DNA of 64,000 bases, taken from NCBI GenBank assembly GCA_963675185.2, contig CAXXOH010000003.1:558001-622000 (forward strand). Reading direction: 5' to 3'. Positions 17,269 through 25,750 of the stretch are shown one piece after another. Source of the DNA: Ilyobacter_A sp963675185. Lineage in GTDB: Bacteria > Fusobacteriota > Fusobacteriia > Fusobacteriales > Fusobacteriaceae. Each line of letters starts with the position of its first letter. The stretch's first letter is position 1. Below the pieces are notes generated by a model. It was not told the origin of the DNA. It did no database searches and saw only the letters and a program-made list of their open reading frames with translations. The translations under genes and the position numbers were made by a program.

Positions 17269-17895
17269 TTATTTAGTTCCAAATATCCTATCTCCGCAAT
17301 CTCCTAATCCAGGGTATATGTAAGATTTTTCATTCAACCCCTGGTCTACTTTAGCCGCGTATATATCCACATCAGGATGCTTCTCTATAACCTTTGCTAT
17401 CCCCTCTGGAGCCGCGATCAAGCATAAAAACACTATATCCTTTACCCCTTTTTCCTTGAGGTAGTCTATGGCGTATATCGCCGATCCGCCTGTTGCCAGC
17501 ATAGGGTCAACTAACATTACCTTTCTTTCGGAAATATCACTGGGAAGCTTACAGTAATAGTATACAGGCTCTAAAGTCTCCTCATCTCTGTAGACACCTA
17601 TATGCCCTACTTTTGCCGTAGGTATAAAAGTCAATATCCCGTCTACCATGCCAAGACCGGCCCTAAGGATAGGAACCACCGCAACTGCCTTTTCAGGAAG
17701 TACGTATGACTTCGTCTTCATCAAAGGCGTTTCTACCTCTATCTCCTGAAGTTTCAGGTCTTTTGTAGCCTCATAAGTCATAAGGCCCGCTATCTCATTT
17801 AAAGTCTCTCTGAAAGTTTTCGTATCCGTATTTTTGTCTCTCAAGTATGAAAGTTTGTGTTGAATCAATGGATGGTTTATCTCCATTACAGACAT
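17269..17895 (-). CDS. upp: Uracil phosphoribosyltransferase
   Basis: Salvages uracil to UMP using PRPP. From the ATG at 17895 the product is 208 residues, the family norm, beginning MSVMEINHPLIQHKLSYLRD. Motifs include VPILRAGLGMVDG, the PRPP loop VMLVDPMLATGGSA and the uracil-binding YIYPGLGDCGDRIFGT at the C-terminus. AGAGGAG precedes 17895. The open frame extends upstream to 17946, but the extra residues do not match the family. Confidence 0.96.
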   Translation of the reverse strand: MSVMEINHPLIQHKLSYLRDKNTDTKTFRETLNEIAGLMTYEATKDLKLQEIEVETPLMKTKSYVLPEKAVAVVPILRAGLGMVDGILTFIPTAKVGHIGVYRDEETLEPVYYYCKLPSDISERKVMLVDPMLATGGSAIYAIDYLKEKGVKDIVFLCLIAAPEGIAKVIEKHPDVDIYAAKVDQGLNEKSYIYPGLGDCGDRIFGTK

Positions 17896-17975
17896 CTGTA
17901 TATTCTCCTCTCTTCTAAGTAACTCGCGTGAAACTCCCATTTTCAACGCTTTAAACTACTAAATATTTATCTTCA

Positions 17976-18005
17976 CAAAAAAAACAGAGCCATATGCCCT
18001 GTTTT
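17976..18005 (-). terminator. Terminator of rpmE
   Basis: A 10-bp stem AAAACAGAGC/GCCCTGTTTT (one G-U pair in RNA) has a 5-base loop and is followed by T residues on the minus strand. It starts a few bases after the rpmE stop. Confidence 0.8.
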
Positions 18006-18007
18006 CT

Positions 18008-18217
18008 TTATTTAAGCCCGTATTTTTTTCTAAATTTGTCAACTCTTCCAGTTGTATCAACGAATTTAGATTTTCCAGTGTAGAATGGGTGGCATTGAGA
18101 GCAAACAGCTACTTTTAATTCGTCGCCTTTTGCGTAAGTAGATCTAGTTGCAAACTTTTCTCCACATGCACACTCTACAGTTATTTCATGGTAATCAGGA
18201 TGAATTCCACTTTTCAT
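18008..18217 (-). CDS. rpmE: Ribosomal protein bL31, zinc-binding form
   Basis: A 69-residue 50S subunit protein: MKSGIHPDYHEITVECACGE followed by VCSQCHPFYTGKSK and RVDKFRKKYG. The four Cys (ECAC and CSQC) indicate the C+ zinc-ribbon form and not the zinc-independent paralogue. It stands as a single gene with its own terminator; AAAGAGAGG precedes the ATG. Confidence 0.97.
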   Translation of the reverse strand: MKSGIHPDYHEITVECACGEKFATRSTYAKGDELKVAVCSQCHPFYTGKSKFVDTTGRVDKFRKKYGLK

Positions 18218-18430
18218 TTATTTTTCACCTCTCTTTAAAAACTCATAACTCGAAAATTATTCTAGCACATTTCCAGAATTTTTTCAAGTTTTTTTTGTAA
18301 GTTTGATTTACTTGACACTTTGGCTTAAGGTATTATTGCTCTAATATTGCTCCTGTACAAAAACTATCTTTTTAAATTTTTCAAATATATGATAATATAG
18401 TATAGAACTTTACTGTCTGGAGGCTTATTT

Positions 18431-19204
18431 ATGAAACAGCAAAAATTCTACGCTTACGCAATAGGAGATAAAAAAGGTATCTGCACTTCATGGGCAGACT
18501 GCGAAAAAATAGTAAAAGGAAAATCAGCAAAATATAAGTCGTTTTTGACAAAACAGGAAGCTCAAAATTGGCTGGATGGCGACTATAAAGCACCTAAAAA
18601 CAGCAAAAAAGTTTACGCTTACTGGATAGATGGCGAAAAGAATGGAATAGCGGCTTCATGGGATGAGTGTAAAAAACTCATAGCTGGGAAAAAATCCAGA
18701 TACAAGTCCTTTTCAAATTTATCTGAAGCTAAAAAATGGCTGGACGGTGGGGCGAGATACCAGTCCAAAGATGAGCTCAAAAAAGATTTAGAAGATGGGA
18801 TATATTTTGATGCAGGTACAGGTAGGGGCATCGGTGTAGAAGTTAGGGTTACCGACAAGTATGGCAACAGTCTTCTTAAAGAGATCCTTTCGGAAGACAA
18901 AGTAAACGAGTTCGGAAACTACCTCACAAAAGATGGCAGCACAAATAACTTTGGCGAACTTTTAGGAATTTACATAGCTCTTAAATTTGCTATAAAATAT
19001 AATAAAATGAAGATTTTTGGAGACAGCAACCTAGTCATACATTTCTGGTCAAAGGGCATAATGAATAAAGACCAGTTAAGTAAAGATACAATAGAGCTAG
19101 CGGACATGGTTGTAAAACTTAGAAAAAAATTTGAAGAATTGGGCGGAAAAATAGAGCATATATCTGGCGACATCAATCCTGCAGACTTGGGATTTCATAG
19201 ATAG
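18431..19204 (+). CDS. Ribonuclease H with two viroplasmin-type domains
   Basis: Predicted to cut RNA in RNA:DNA hybrids. Residues about 4-48 and 60-106 are two copies of the small caulimovirus viroplasmin/RNase H1 N-terminal domain (FYAYAIGDKKGICTSWADCE and VYAYWIDGEKNGIAASWDEC), which bind hybrid duplexes. From about residue 120 a compact RNase HI fold follows, with Asp in YFDAGTG, Glu in NNFGELLGIYIAL, Asp in FGDSNLVI and a last acidic site in HISGDINPADLGFHR. The doubled binding domain is the odd point; one copy is usual. ATG follows GGAGG by 8 bases. A membrane protein gene starts 8 bases after the stop. Confidence 0.87.
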   Translation: MKQQKFYAYAIGDKKGICTSWADCEKIVKGKSAKYKSFLTKQEAQNWLDGDYKAPKNSKKVYAYWIDGEKNGIAASWDECKKLIAGKKSRYKSFSNLSEAKKWLDGGARYQSKDELKKDLEDGIYFDAGTGRGIGVEVRVTDKYGNSLLKEILSEDKVNEFGNYLTKDGSTNNFGELLGIYIALKFAIKYNKMKIFGDSNLVIHFWSKGIMNKDQLSKDTIELADMVVKLRKKFEELGGKIEHISGDINPADLGFHR

Positions 19205-19212
19205 GAGAATTT

Positions 19213-19893
19213 ATGGAGACCTTTAAAATTTTTGGAAAAGAACACATTCTCATCATAGTTTTTTATATATTTTTCATTAAATTTGTTATGGATATCCCTA
19301 ATTTTTCAAAAAAAATAAGCAAAGACTTTTTTGGAAAAGTTATTGGCTACACTTTGATAGCAACAAAATTAATGGAGTATTTTTATAAATATTTTTACAT
19401 GAACTATCCTTTAAAATATCTACTGCCGTTACATATATGCAACTTCACTCTTTTCTTTGTTGGGGTAATGCTTATAAAAAAAAGTTACAGGATATTTAGG
19501 TTTTCATATTTTTGGAGTATCGGGGCCGTAGCAGCTGTATTGACGCCTGATTTAACAGAAAGCTTCCCACACCTGCTAAATATCTCTTTTTTCTTCACAC
19601 ACTTTTTATTAATAGCAGGCGTAATATATTCCATAAAATATTATTGTTTCAGTCCAAAATTTAAAGATATTATCACATCGTTTGGCCTGCTCAATGCAAT
19701 TATGATTATGATTTTCCCAATTAATTTTATCTTAGACACAAACTTCATGTATTTGAGGGAGCGTCCCCTTGGTGAAGTATTCTGGTTTCTAGGTGGCTGG
19801 CCTGTTTACATTATCTGGTTTGACATTATTACTTTTCTCCTATTCATTTTGTTCTATATACCATTTAAAATAACTAAGAAGGACGTCCAATGA
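19213..19893 (+). CDS. YwaF/TMEM164-like integral membrane protein
   Basis: A 226-residue protein with about seven hydrophobic helices. Motifs LPLHICNFTLFF, FFFTHFLLI and NFMYLRERPLG match the bacterial TIGR02206/YwaF family, related to the TMEM164 acyltransferases of animals. An acyl-transfer role in lipid metabolism is possible but inferred only. It follows the RNase H gene by 8 bases and ends 7 bases from the convergent YigZ gene, without an evident terminator between. Confidence 0.75.
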   Translation: METFKIFGKEHILIIVFYIFFIKFVMDIPNFSKKISKDFFGKVIGYTLIATKLMEYFYKYFYMNYPLKYLLPLHICNFTLFFVGVMLIKKSYRIFRFSYFWSIGAVAAVLTPDLTESFPHLLNISFFFTHFLLIAGVIYSIKYYCFSPKFKDIITSFGLLNAIMIMIFPINFILDTNFMYLRERPLGEVFWFLGGWPVYIIWFDIITFLLFILFYIPFKITKKDVQ

Positions 19894-19900
19894 CGTCCCT

Positions 19901-20473
19901 CTATATTACTATCACATCTTTTAATTCACTCAGCTCATTTTTCAACTGTTCGGGAGCCTCCAGCCTATATGTCACCCTCTCTCCGTACTCTCTGCTGAAA
20001 ACCTTTACTCCATCAAGGGTCAACATCTTATCCACTTCAGTTACAATTCCATATGGAAAATCAATTACAAAATTTTTCTTTTCTATATAATCTACTATCC
20101 CCGCTTCACCAACAGCAAGCTTAGCCGTCTTAGCGTACGCTCTTATGAGACCGCCGGCACCTAGCTTTATCCCACCAAAGTAACGGGTAGCGACCACTAC
20201 AAGGTTGTCCACCCCTAGTACATTAAATATTTCGCCCATTGGTTTTCCGGCTGTTCCACTTGGCTCTCCGTCATCATCTACTTTGTAATACTCCTGCCCA
20301 TCTTCTATAACCTTATAAGCAGAACAGTTATGCACTGCGTCCACATGTTTCCCCTTTATGTAACTTATAAATTCTTCAGCTTCGTTTTTACTCTGAATCG
20401 GTTTTATGTACCCTATGAATCTTGATTTTTTTTCTTCAAATTCAATAGAACACTCCTTCTCTACAGTCTTCAT
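19901..20473 (-). CDS. yigZ: YigZ/IMPACT family protein
   Basis: A 190-residue member of the widespread UPF0029/IMPACT family, whose biochemical role is unsettled (ribosome- or GCN2-linked in other organisms). Clear motifs: KKSRFIGYI, HNCSAYKV, DDGEPSGTAGKP and VVVATRYFGGIKLGAGGLIRAYAK. ATG at 20473 is 6 bases after AGGAG; a GTG one codon upstream is less well placed. It follows the TRIC-type channel gene closely (12 bases). Confidence 0.9.
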   Translation of the reverse strand: MKTVEKECSIEFEEKKSRFIGYIKPIQSKNEAEEFISYIKGKHVDAVHNCSAYKVIEDGQEYYKVDDDGEPSGTAGKPMGEIFNVLGVDNLVVVATRYFGGIKLGAGGLIRAYAKTAKLAVGEAGIVDYIEKKNFVIDFPYGIVTEVDKMLTLDGVKVFSREYGERVTYRLEAPEQLKNELSELKDVIVI

Positions 20474-20484
20474 CACAAACTCCT

Positions 20485-21105
20485 TTACATCTTCTTCCCT
20501 TTTGGTAGATTCAATCTATATTTTATAGCTAAAAGTCTTATTATAAATATAAAAATTATTATAAAATAGCTCAAATAGTTTTTAGATACTCCGAGTACCT
20601 CTATTCCAAGCCAGTAACTAAGTCCTCCTGAAAGGCATAAAACTGCGTATATCTCCTCTTTTAGAATGAACGGGATCTCCATAACCAGTATGTCCCTTAT
20701 CACCCCTCCTCCGACACCGGTAAGGGTGGCCATTACAGCTGTCCCCAATATTCCCAGCCCATTAGATAGACCTTTCTCAGCCCCTATTACTGTAAAAAGT
20801 GCAAGCCCTAAAGCATCTGCTACCTTTACGAAACTGGATATATATGTAAAATTTCCCAGCCTCTTGTGCCCTACAGCATACACTAAAATTCCCAGTGCGA
20901 TTGCCGTATATATATCTTTATTGTTCTCCAAGGCGTCCACACTCACGTTCAGAACTACATCCCTTGTTATCCCGCCTCCAACTGAAGTTATAACTGCGAG
21001 CACCACTATTCCGAAAATATCCAAATGGTGTTTTATCCCCTTTAAGGCCCCTGAAACAGCAAACGCCACCACTCCAACTGCATTTATTATCAAAAATATT
21101 AGCAT
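20485..21105 (-). CDS. TRIC-type cation channel family protein (UPF0126)
   Basis: A 206-residue, seven-helix membrane protein built from two repeats. Each has the family pattern: GVVAFAVSGALKGIKHHLDIFGIVVLAVITSVGGGITRD... then DALGLALFTVIGAEKG...GTLTGVGGGVIRD-like. GGGxxRD occurs twice (GGGITRDV and GGGVIRDI). Relatives are bacterial homologues of trimeric intracellular cation channels. RBS GAGGTG precedes the ATG. It lies 8 bases from the M50 peptidase gene. Confidence 0.85.
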   Translation of the reverse strand: MLIFLIINAVGVVAFAVSGALKGIKHHLDIFGIVVLAVITSVGGGITRDVVLNVSVDALENNKDIYTAIALGILVYAVGHKRLGNFTYISSFVKVADALGLALFTVIGAEKGLSNGLGILGTAVMATLTGVGGGVIRDILVMEIPFILKEEIYAVLCLSGGLSYWLGIEVLGVSKNYLSYFIIIFIFIIRLLAIKYRLNLPKGKKM

Positions 21106-21113
21106 AGGTCACC

Positions 21114-21857
21114 TCAAAGCTTTATGTACATATTAAGCAGGTTAATAAAAAAATTGAATATAGGTAGTATTATCCCCCACAAACTGCCTGTAAAAACTAA
21201 TACTAGTATTATTATAAGGCCGTAGTTTTCCATGCTTTCCATGAAATCCTTTACGCCTCTAGACCCCAAGCTCCAAATAATCCTAGACCCGTCAAGCGGT
21301 GGGATTGGTATAAGGTTAAAAATAGCCAGGACTAAGTTTATGCGTATAAGATAGTTTACAACAGTGTACATGTACTGGTTTGCATAAACCTTATCCGGGA
21401 AAAATTTTATTATGTTAGCACCTATAAATGCTAGCAGGAAGTTTACTGTGATCCCAGCTATAGAAACAAAAAATACTCCATTTTTTTTCTTCCTCAACCT
21501 TTCAAATGAAATAGGGACCGGTTTTGCCCAACCTATGATAAATCTAGATCCTGTAAGTATAAGAAATAACGGAAATAGTGTCCCGGCAAAATCCAAGTGT
21601 TTTATAGGATTCAAGGTAAGCCTGCCTTGGTTTTTAGCAGTATTATCCCCGAACAGATAAGCTACGTACCCATGAGCCACTTCGTGGAGAACCACCGACA
21701 TTAGTAATACCGCTATTATAAGTAATACTGCAGGGTTAAAAGCCACAGTCTTAAAGGCGTTTGCTAAAAATAAGCCCCCCAAAATCCATAAAATATATTT
21801 CGCAGTCTTAGGCATGTCGTAATTTAAATATTTAAATTCTTCCCAAAATCTTTTCAT
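21114..21857 (-). CDS. Site-2 protease family (M50) membrane metallopeptidase
   Basis: A 247-residue protein with several helices, the zinc-binding HEVAH motif (VVLHEVAHGYVAYLFGD) and the second metal site NLIPIPPLDGSRI. It lacks PDZ and CBS domains, so it belongs to the short YwhC/FtsH-like S2P group and not to RseP. Intramembrane cleavage is expected, with an unknown substrate. It is followed by the TRIC-type gene. Confidence 0.88.
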   Translation of the reverse strand: MKRFWEEFKYLNYDMPKTAKYILWILGGLFLANAFKTVAFNPAVLLIIAVLLMSVVLHEVAHGYVAYLFGDNTAKNQGRLTLNPIKHLDFAGTLFPLFLILTGSRFIIGWAKPVPISFERLRKKKNGVFFVSIAGITVNFLLAFIGANIIKFFPDKVYANQYMYTVVNYLIRINLVLAIFNLIPIPPLDGSRIIWSLGSRGVKDFMESMENYGLIIILVLVFTGSLWGIILPIFNFFINLLNMYIKL

Positions 21858-21913
21858 AATATTTCCCCCGCTATCTCTAGTTTATTATAAAATAACACAT
21901 TTAAAGCTTTTTT

Positions 21914-23626
21914 TCAACGTTCCCTATCTACAGCGACTATTCTGCCATCCATATTTTTAAATACATAATCTTTATAAGTAAGTATCTCACCACTTTTTAA
22001 GTTTATACTTTGTATAACATCAAAAGTTTTCAGGAACTTATCGTCTATTTCTTTAAGGCTTACCAATACATCTACATTCCTTACGCCGTTGCCTTTCAGT
22101 AGCCGTATGTCTTTTTCTTCCAAAGTTTCATTCACTATCAAAATACTCTCACTGTTTCCAATATATCTATTCTCCCTGAATTCAAAACTTTTTGGGGCAC
22201 TGTTTAGATTAATATTAAAAGCTATAAGCCCAACAACTGCGATGCTAAAAATATTCTTTTTTGTCTTGATCCCATAAAAAATAAGTAATAGAAGGCATAT
22301 ATATAAATACACGAAAAAAATTGGTGATATCTCCTTATAAATTTCCACTGTTAAAATTGGTAATTTTGATGCTGCACCTATAAATGCCATGAGGAGCCTG
22401 TAGATAGCATATGTAAGAGGCATTAAGAATTTCCCAAGATAAAAAAAGGATAATGCCAGTGCAAAAAATGATAGCTGTATAAACAGGGTCCCGAGCGGAA
22501 CGGCTACAACATTCACCAAAAACGATAATAATGGGATACTTTTAAAATAGTATAAAAATATCGGGGTTAAGCTGACCTGTATTGAAAAACTTATAAGCAC
22601 TAAATCCAATAAAACTTCAAATGCTTTATTTTTGTTTTTCTCAATAATCATAATTTTTGCCTTTAAATTTTCTTTTATTTTCGGAAAAACAAAAATTATG
22701 GCGAAAAGTGCCGTATACGAGAGTTCGAATGAAACTGAATTTAAAACAGCTGGATTTATTAATACGGAAATTATAAATGCAAGACACAAAGACTTTTTTA
22801 AATCTGTTTCTTCATAAAATATTTTAGAAAAAATATATATGCTGCCCATTATATAGGCCCTTAAGGTGGATGGGCTAAACCCTATTGAAAAACAATAAAA
22901 ACTCAAAATTATAAAAGTTAATATATATTTTAGCTGATAAGGTGTCCCTAAAAGGTTGAATATCGACATGCAGATAACGGCTATAGTCCCTATATGCAAC
23001 CCTGAAACTACTATTAAGTGCGCCGTCCCGGTATACGAAAAGCAATCTTTCATCTCATCTTCTATGTCGTCTTTATCTCCTAGCAGTACAGCCTTCATAA
23101 ATCCCCGCAAATCCTGAGGATAGTCTTTTGTAAGTCTGAGTATATTTTTTAAAAATACCCTCCTGTAACTGTCAAAGCTCCCCCGGTATACCTCTTTAGA
23201 ATCTATATCGAGATAAAGAAATCCCCTAGAATCTTCTACCCCTACTATTTCACCATAAACCTCGTAATACCCACTCTCAAGTCCATCAGCGTCCAACTTG
23301 GCATACACTTTCCCCCCAGGATACCTTCCATCTATTTTTGTGACTTCAGAACTTGACCTAAGCTTATATACGCTAAACCTATGTAGATCCCCACTTAAAA
23401 GTTTTCCCTTATACGTGGTCATCTCATGCCTTGCACTCAATAATATAATTGAAACCCAAAAAATTATAAATTTGCTTTTATTCCTAAACTTTTTCCAGCT
23501 TAAAAACACTCCCGCAAAGCTTAAAAACGCAAAAAAAGGTAATAGAAAAATTAACGGTATTTTAAATACCGACACCGCTAAAGAAAATAAAAAACTTACA
23601 AAGAACAAAAAATATATAGGTTGCAA
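21914..23626 (-). CDS. comEC: ComEC/Rec2-type DNA uptake channel
   Basis: Inner-membrane channel that carries single-stranded DNA into the cytoplasm in transformation. The 570-residue protein has the N-terminal OB-like soluble domain (residues about 65-150), then the competence domain with YTGTAHLIVVSGLHIGTIAVI and about nine helices. The C-terminal metallo-beta-lactamase domain found in many ComEC proteins is absent; only about 90 residues without HxHxDH remain. The start is TTG at 23626 after GGTGAT, with no better ATG nearby. A pseudopilin gene lies immediately upstream, in line with a DNA-uptake role. Confidence 0.88.
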   Translation of the reverse strand: MQPIYFLFFVSFLFSLAVSVFKIPLIFLLPFFAFLSFAGVFLSWKKFRNKSKFIIFWVSIILLSARHEMTTYKGKLLSGDLHRFSVYKLRSSSEVTKIDGRYPGGKVYAKLDADGLESGYYEVYGEIVGVEDSRGFLYLDIDSKEVYRGSFDSYRRVFLKNILRLTKDYPQDLRGFMKAVLLGDKDDIEDEMKDCFSYTGTAHLIVVSGLHIGTIAVICMSIFNLLGTPYQLKYILTFIILSFYCFSIGFSPSTLRAYIMGSIYIFSKIFYEETDLKKSLCLAFIISVLINPAVLNSVSFELSYTALFAIIFVFPKIKENLKAKIMIIEKNKNKAFEVLLDLVLISFSIQVSLTPIFLYYFKSIPLLSFLVNVVAVPLGTLFIQLSFFALALSFFYLGKFLMPLTYAIYRLLMAFIGAASKLPILTVEIYKEISPIFFVYLYICLLLLIFYGIKTKKNIFSIAVVGLIAFNINLNSAPKSFEFRENRYIGNSESILIVNETLEEKDIRLLKGNGVRNVDVLVSLKEIDDKFLKTFDVIQSINLKSGEILTYKDYVFKNMDGRIVAVDRER

Positions 23627-23652
23627 AAAATATCACCTACCAATTAAACAAA

Positions 23653-23672
23653 GTGGGGATATCGCTATCCCC
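23653..23672 (-). terminator. Possible terminator between pseudopilin and comEC
   Basis: The stem GGGGATA/TATCCCC with loop TCGC (23655-23672) is followed on the minus strand by ACTTTGTTT, a poor T-run. It may only attenuate transcription. Confidence 0.4.
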
Positions 23673-23678
23673 TTTACT

Positions 23679-24197
23679 TTACTCTTTTGTCCAGTTATCA
23701 GTATCTGTATAATTATCCTTGGTGGTTGTACTTTTAGGCTTATATGTATTTACCTGCAGATAATCAACGTATGGTCTTGAAATATACAAAGCTACTCTAT
23801 ATAAAGGATCTTCATCATCATTAAAAATATAAATGGAAAAATTCTTATTTAAGTTACCTTTTACAGTTGTGTGAAAAGCTGAATCGGAAGTGCTTGTTAT
23901 ATATGTAAATTTATCGGAAAGCTTCAGCGTTTCTTTTAAGGCTGATGGGGAAGTTGAGCTGTCATATATCTCTAGTTTTGAAGGAAGGGCCATCTGAATG
24001 TTATAACTTTTTCCCTCTTCAAAAGATTTTTCAGCTACTGCTCTAAAAAATTCCGGTATTTGCGTTTTCATTCTTATGAATTCATTTTTTTCATATCTTT
24101 TAGTCATAGCCAACATAGCCATACCCACCAAAATTGCTATAATGGCCACAACCGTCATCATTTCCACAAGGGTAAAACCTCTTTTTTTTCCACACAT
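23679..24197 (-). CDS. Type IV pilin-like prepilin (pseudopilin)
   Basis: Has the class III leader MCGKKRGFTLVEMMTVVAIIAILVGMAML: a short basic leader, G|FTLVE cleavage site with the conserved Glu at +5, then one hydrophobic helix. The remaining 130 or so residues are a variable globular part with no recognised fold. ATG at 24197 fits the short leader; GTG at 24206 is an alternative. It is a lone pilin gene next to comEC, so a minor pseudopilin of the DNA-uptake machine is the best guess. The prepilin peptidase and pilus ATPase are not in the window. Confidence 0.85.
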   Translation of the reverse strand: MCGKKRGFTLVEMMTVVAIIAILVGMAMLAMTKRYEKNEFIRMKTQIPEFFRAVAEKSFEEGKSYNIQMALPSKLEIYDSSTSPSALKETLKLSDKFTYITSTSDSAFHTTVKGNLNKNFSIYIFNDDEDPLYRVALYISRPYVDYLQVNTYKPKSTTTKDNYTDTDNWTKE

Positions 24198-24273
24198 ATC
24201 TATCACCCGCCCATTATTAATCTTTTAATCATCTCCTAATTTATATACAAAAAAATATAATATTTCCTACGAA

Positions 24274-24305
24274 CAAAAAATAGAGTCAATTCAGCTTGAC
24301 CCTAT
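24274..24305 (-). terminator. Terminator of the murI-ruvA run
   Basis: A 10-bp stem (24280-24289 with 24296-24305, one G-U pair) is followed by six T on the minus strand. It contains the ruvA stop codon (24302-24304). Confidence 0.85.
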
Positions 24306-24901
24306 TTCATAATCTGTATTTTTTTCAAGACATCCTTTACCGCTTCTCCTATATCACGGTATCCGTCTATATCTTCTTTCTTTACTATGGTCGATATATC
24401 TTTTTTACTGTATCCTAGGGATTCCAAAGCAAGGTATAGGTCTTCCTCCAGCCTCAGCTTTTCGCCGGCGTCTCCGACATCCACTGCATCAAATATGCTG
24501 AGTCCTCCTACCTTGTCCCTCAGGTCAACTATGAGTTTTTCAGCCTTTTTCTTCCCAAGTTTAGGGACCTTTATAAGCAGGTTTATGTCCCCGTTAACAA
24601 TGGCTTTTTTAAGATCTGACACATCAAAGGCAGACAGGATTGCAAGTGCTAGGCTTATACCTATGCCGTTTACATTTAACAGCAGCTTAAACATATCCCT
24701 CTCCCTCTCATCATAAAATCCTATGAGCTTAAAGCTGTCCTCTTTCACATAGGTATATATGTACAGTTTCTCTTGTGCCCCTAGTTTTAATTTATCATAT
24801 GTCTTCAAGGATATATATACCATATACCCTACTCCATTTACATCTAAGGCTACATATTCTGTTTTTTTTGTTTCCAATGACCCTTTTATATATTCATACA
24901 C
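24302..24901 (-). CDS. ruvA: Holliday junction DNA helicase subunit RuvA
   Basis: Binds four-way junctions and loads RuvB. The 199 residues show an N-terminal OB fold (MYEYIKGSLETKKTEYVALDVNGVGY), helix-hairpin-helix motifs (LLNVNGIGISLALAIL and LIKVPKLGKKKAEKLIVDL) and a C-terminal UBA-like domain (ALESLGYSKKDI). The start is GTG, with GAAGGAG lying inside the end of murI, so translation is coupled. RuvB and RuvC are not nearby. Confidence 0.95.
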   Translation of the reverse strand: MYEYIKGSLETKKTEYVALDVNGVGYMVYISLKTYDKLKLGAQEKLYIYTYVKEDSFKLIGFYDERERDMFKLLLNVNGIGISLALAILSAFDVSDLKKAIVNGDINLLIKVPKLGKKKAEKLIVDLRDKVGGLSIFDAVDVGDAGEKLRLEEDLYLALESLGYSKKDISTIVKKEDIDGYRDIGEAVKDVLKKIQIMK

Positions 24902-24903
24902 GG

Positions 24904-25731
24904 CTATTCTCCTTCATACTTTTCGATATCGACCATCTCTACATTTTCAAGAGATGAATTCAAGAAAATCCCCCCTAATTTCTGAAAATCATTCGGAGAG
25001 TCACTTACGTAGAACTCTGTCTCACCTTTTTTCTCCTCACCGCCGAGAATATTCAAGTTGCTCAAGGTATACATCACATCGATCGCCGTTTCTTCGGCAG
25101 GATTTATCAGATTTATACCGTGACCGTTAAGCACCCTTTTTATAACATTTTTAAGAAGCGGATAGTGGGTACACCCTAGCACAAGTGTATCTATTTCATT
25201 TTTTATCTCCAAAAGGTATCTTTCAGCCATTTCTTCGGTTATTATGTCGTTTTCAAGCCCCTCTTCAACCAGTGGGACAAATAGAGGACAGGCTTTCTGC
25301 CTTACGACTATTTCAGAATTTAAGCTTCTTATCTCCCTAAGGTAAACTTCGCTTGAAACGGTTTTTTTAGTACCTATTACTCCTACTATATTATTCTTAG
25401 TTGCTGTCGCGGCCCTTCTGCTCCCAGCCTTTATTACACCGATAACCGGTATTTCTAGCTCATTTTGAAGTTCTTCTAAGGCAAGAGAGCTTGCGGTGTT
25501 GCACGCTACGACTATCATCTTAACATTTTTTGTTAGTAAAAAATTCGATATCTGTCTTGAATACCTTAATATTACTGTCTTTGATTTTGCCCCATAGGGA
25601 ACCCTAGCAGTATCCCCGAAATAAACTATATTTTCATTTGGCAGTAATTTCCTCAGCTCTTTCACCACTGTCAAGCCGCCGAGCCCAGAATCGAATACTC
25701 CTATAGCCCTTTTATCTATCTCAATCACCAC
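24904..25731 (-). CDS. murI: Glutamate racemase
   Basis: Makes D-glutamate for peptidoglycan. The 275-residue protein begins IGVFDSGLGGLTVVKELRKLLP. The two catalytic Cys are in VACNTASSLAL and VLGCTHYPLL, with the acidic partners in FDSG and around FGDTARVPYG. The start is GTG (25731, or the adjacent GTG at 25728). It lies 19 bases after uvrA and is translationally coupled to ruvA. Confidence 0.96.
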   Translation of the reverse strand: MVIEIDKRAIGVFDSGLGGLTVVKELRKLLPNENIVYFGDTARVPYGAKSKTVILRYSRQISNFLLTKNVKMIVVACNTASSLALEELQNELEIPVIGVIKAGSRRAATATKNNIVGVIGTKKTVSSEVYLREIRSLNSEIVVRQKACPLFVPLVEEGLENDIITEEMAERYLLEIKNEIDTLVLGCTHYPLLKNVIKRVLNGHGINLINPAEETAIDVMYTLSNLNILGGEEKKGETEFYVSDSPNDFQKLGGIFLNSSLENVEMVDIEKYEGE

Positions 25732-25750
25732 TTTCCAAGTTCCTTTTTAA

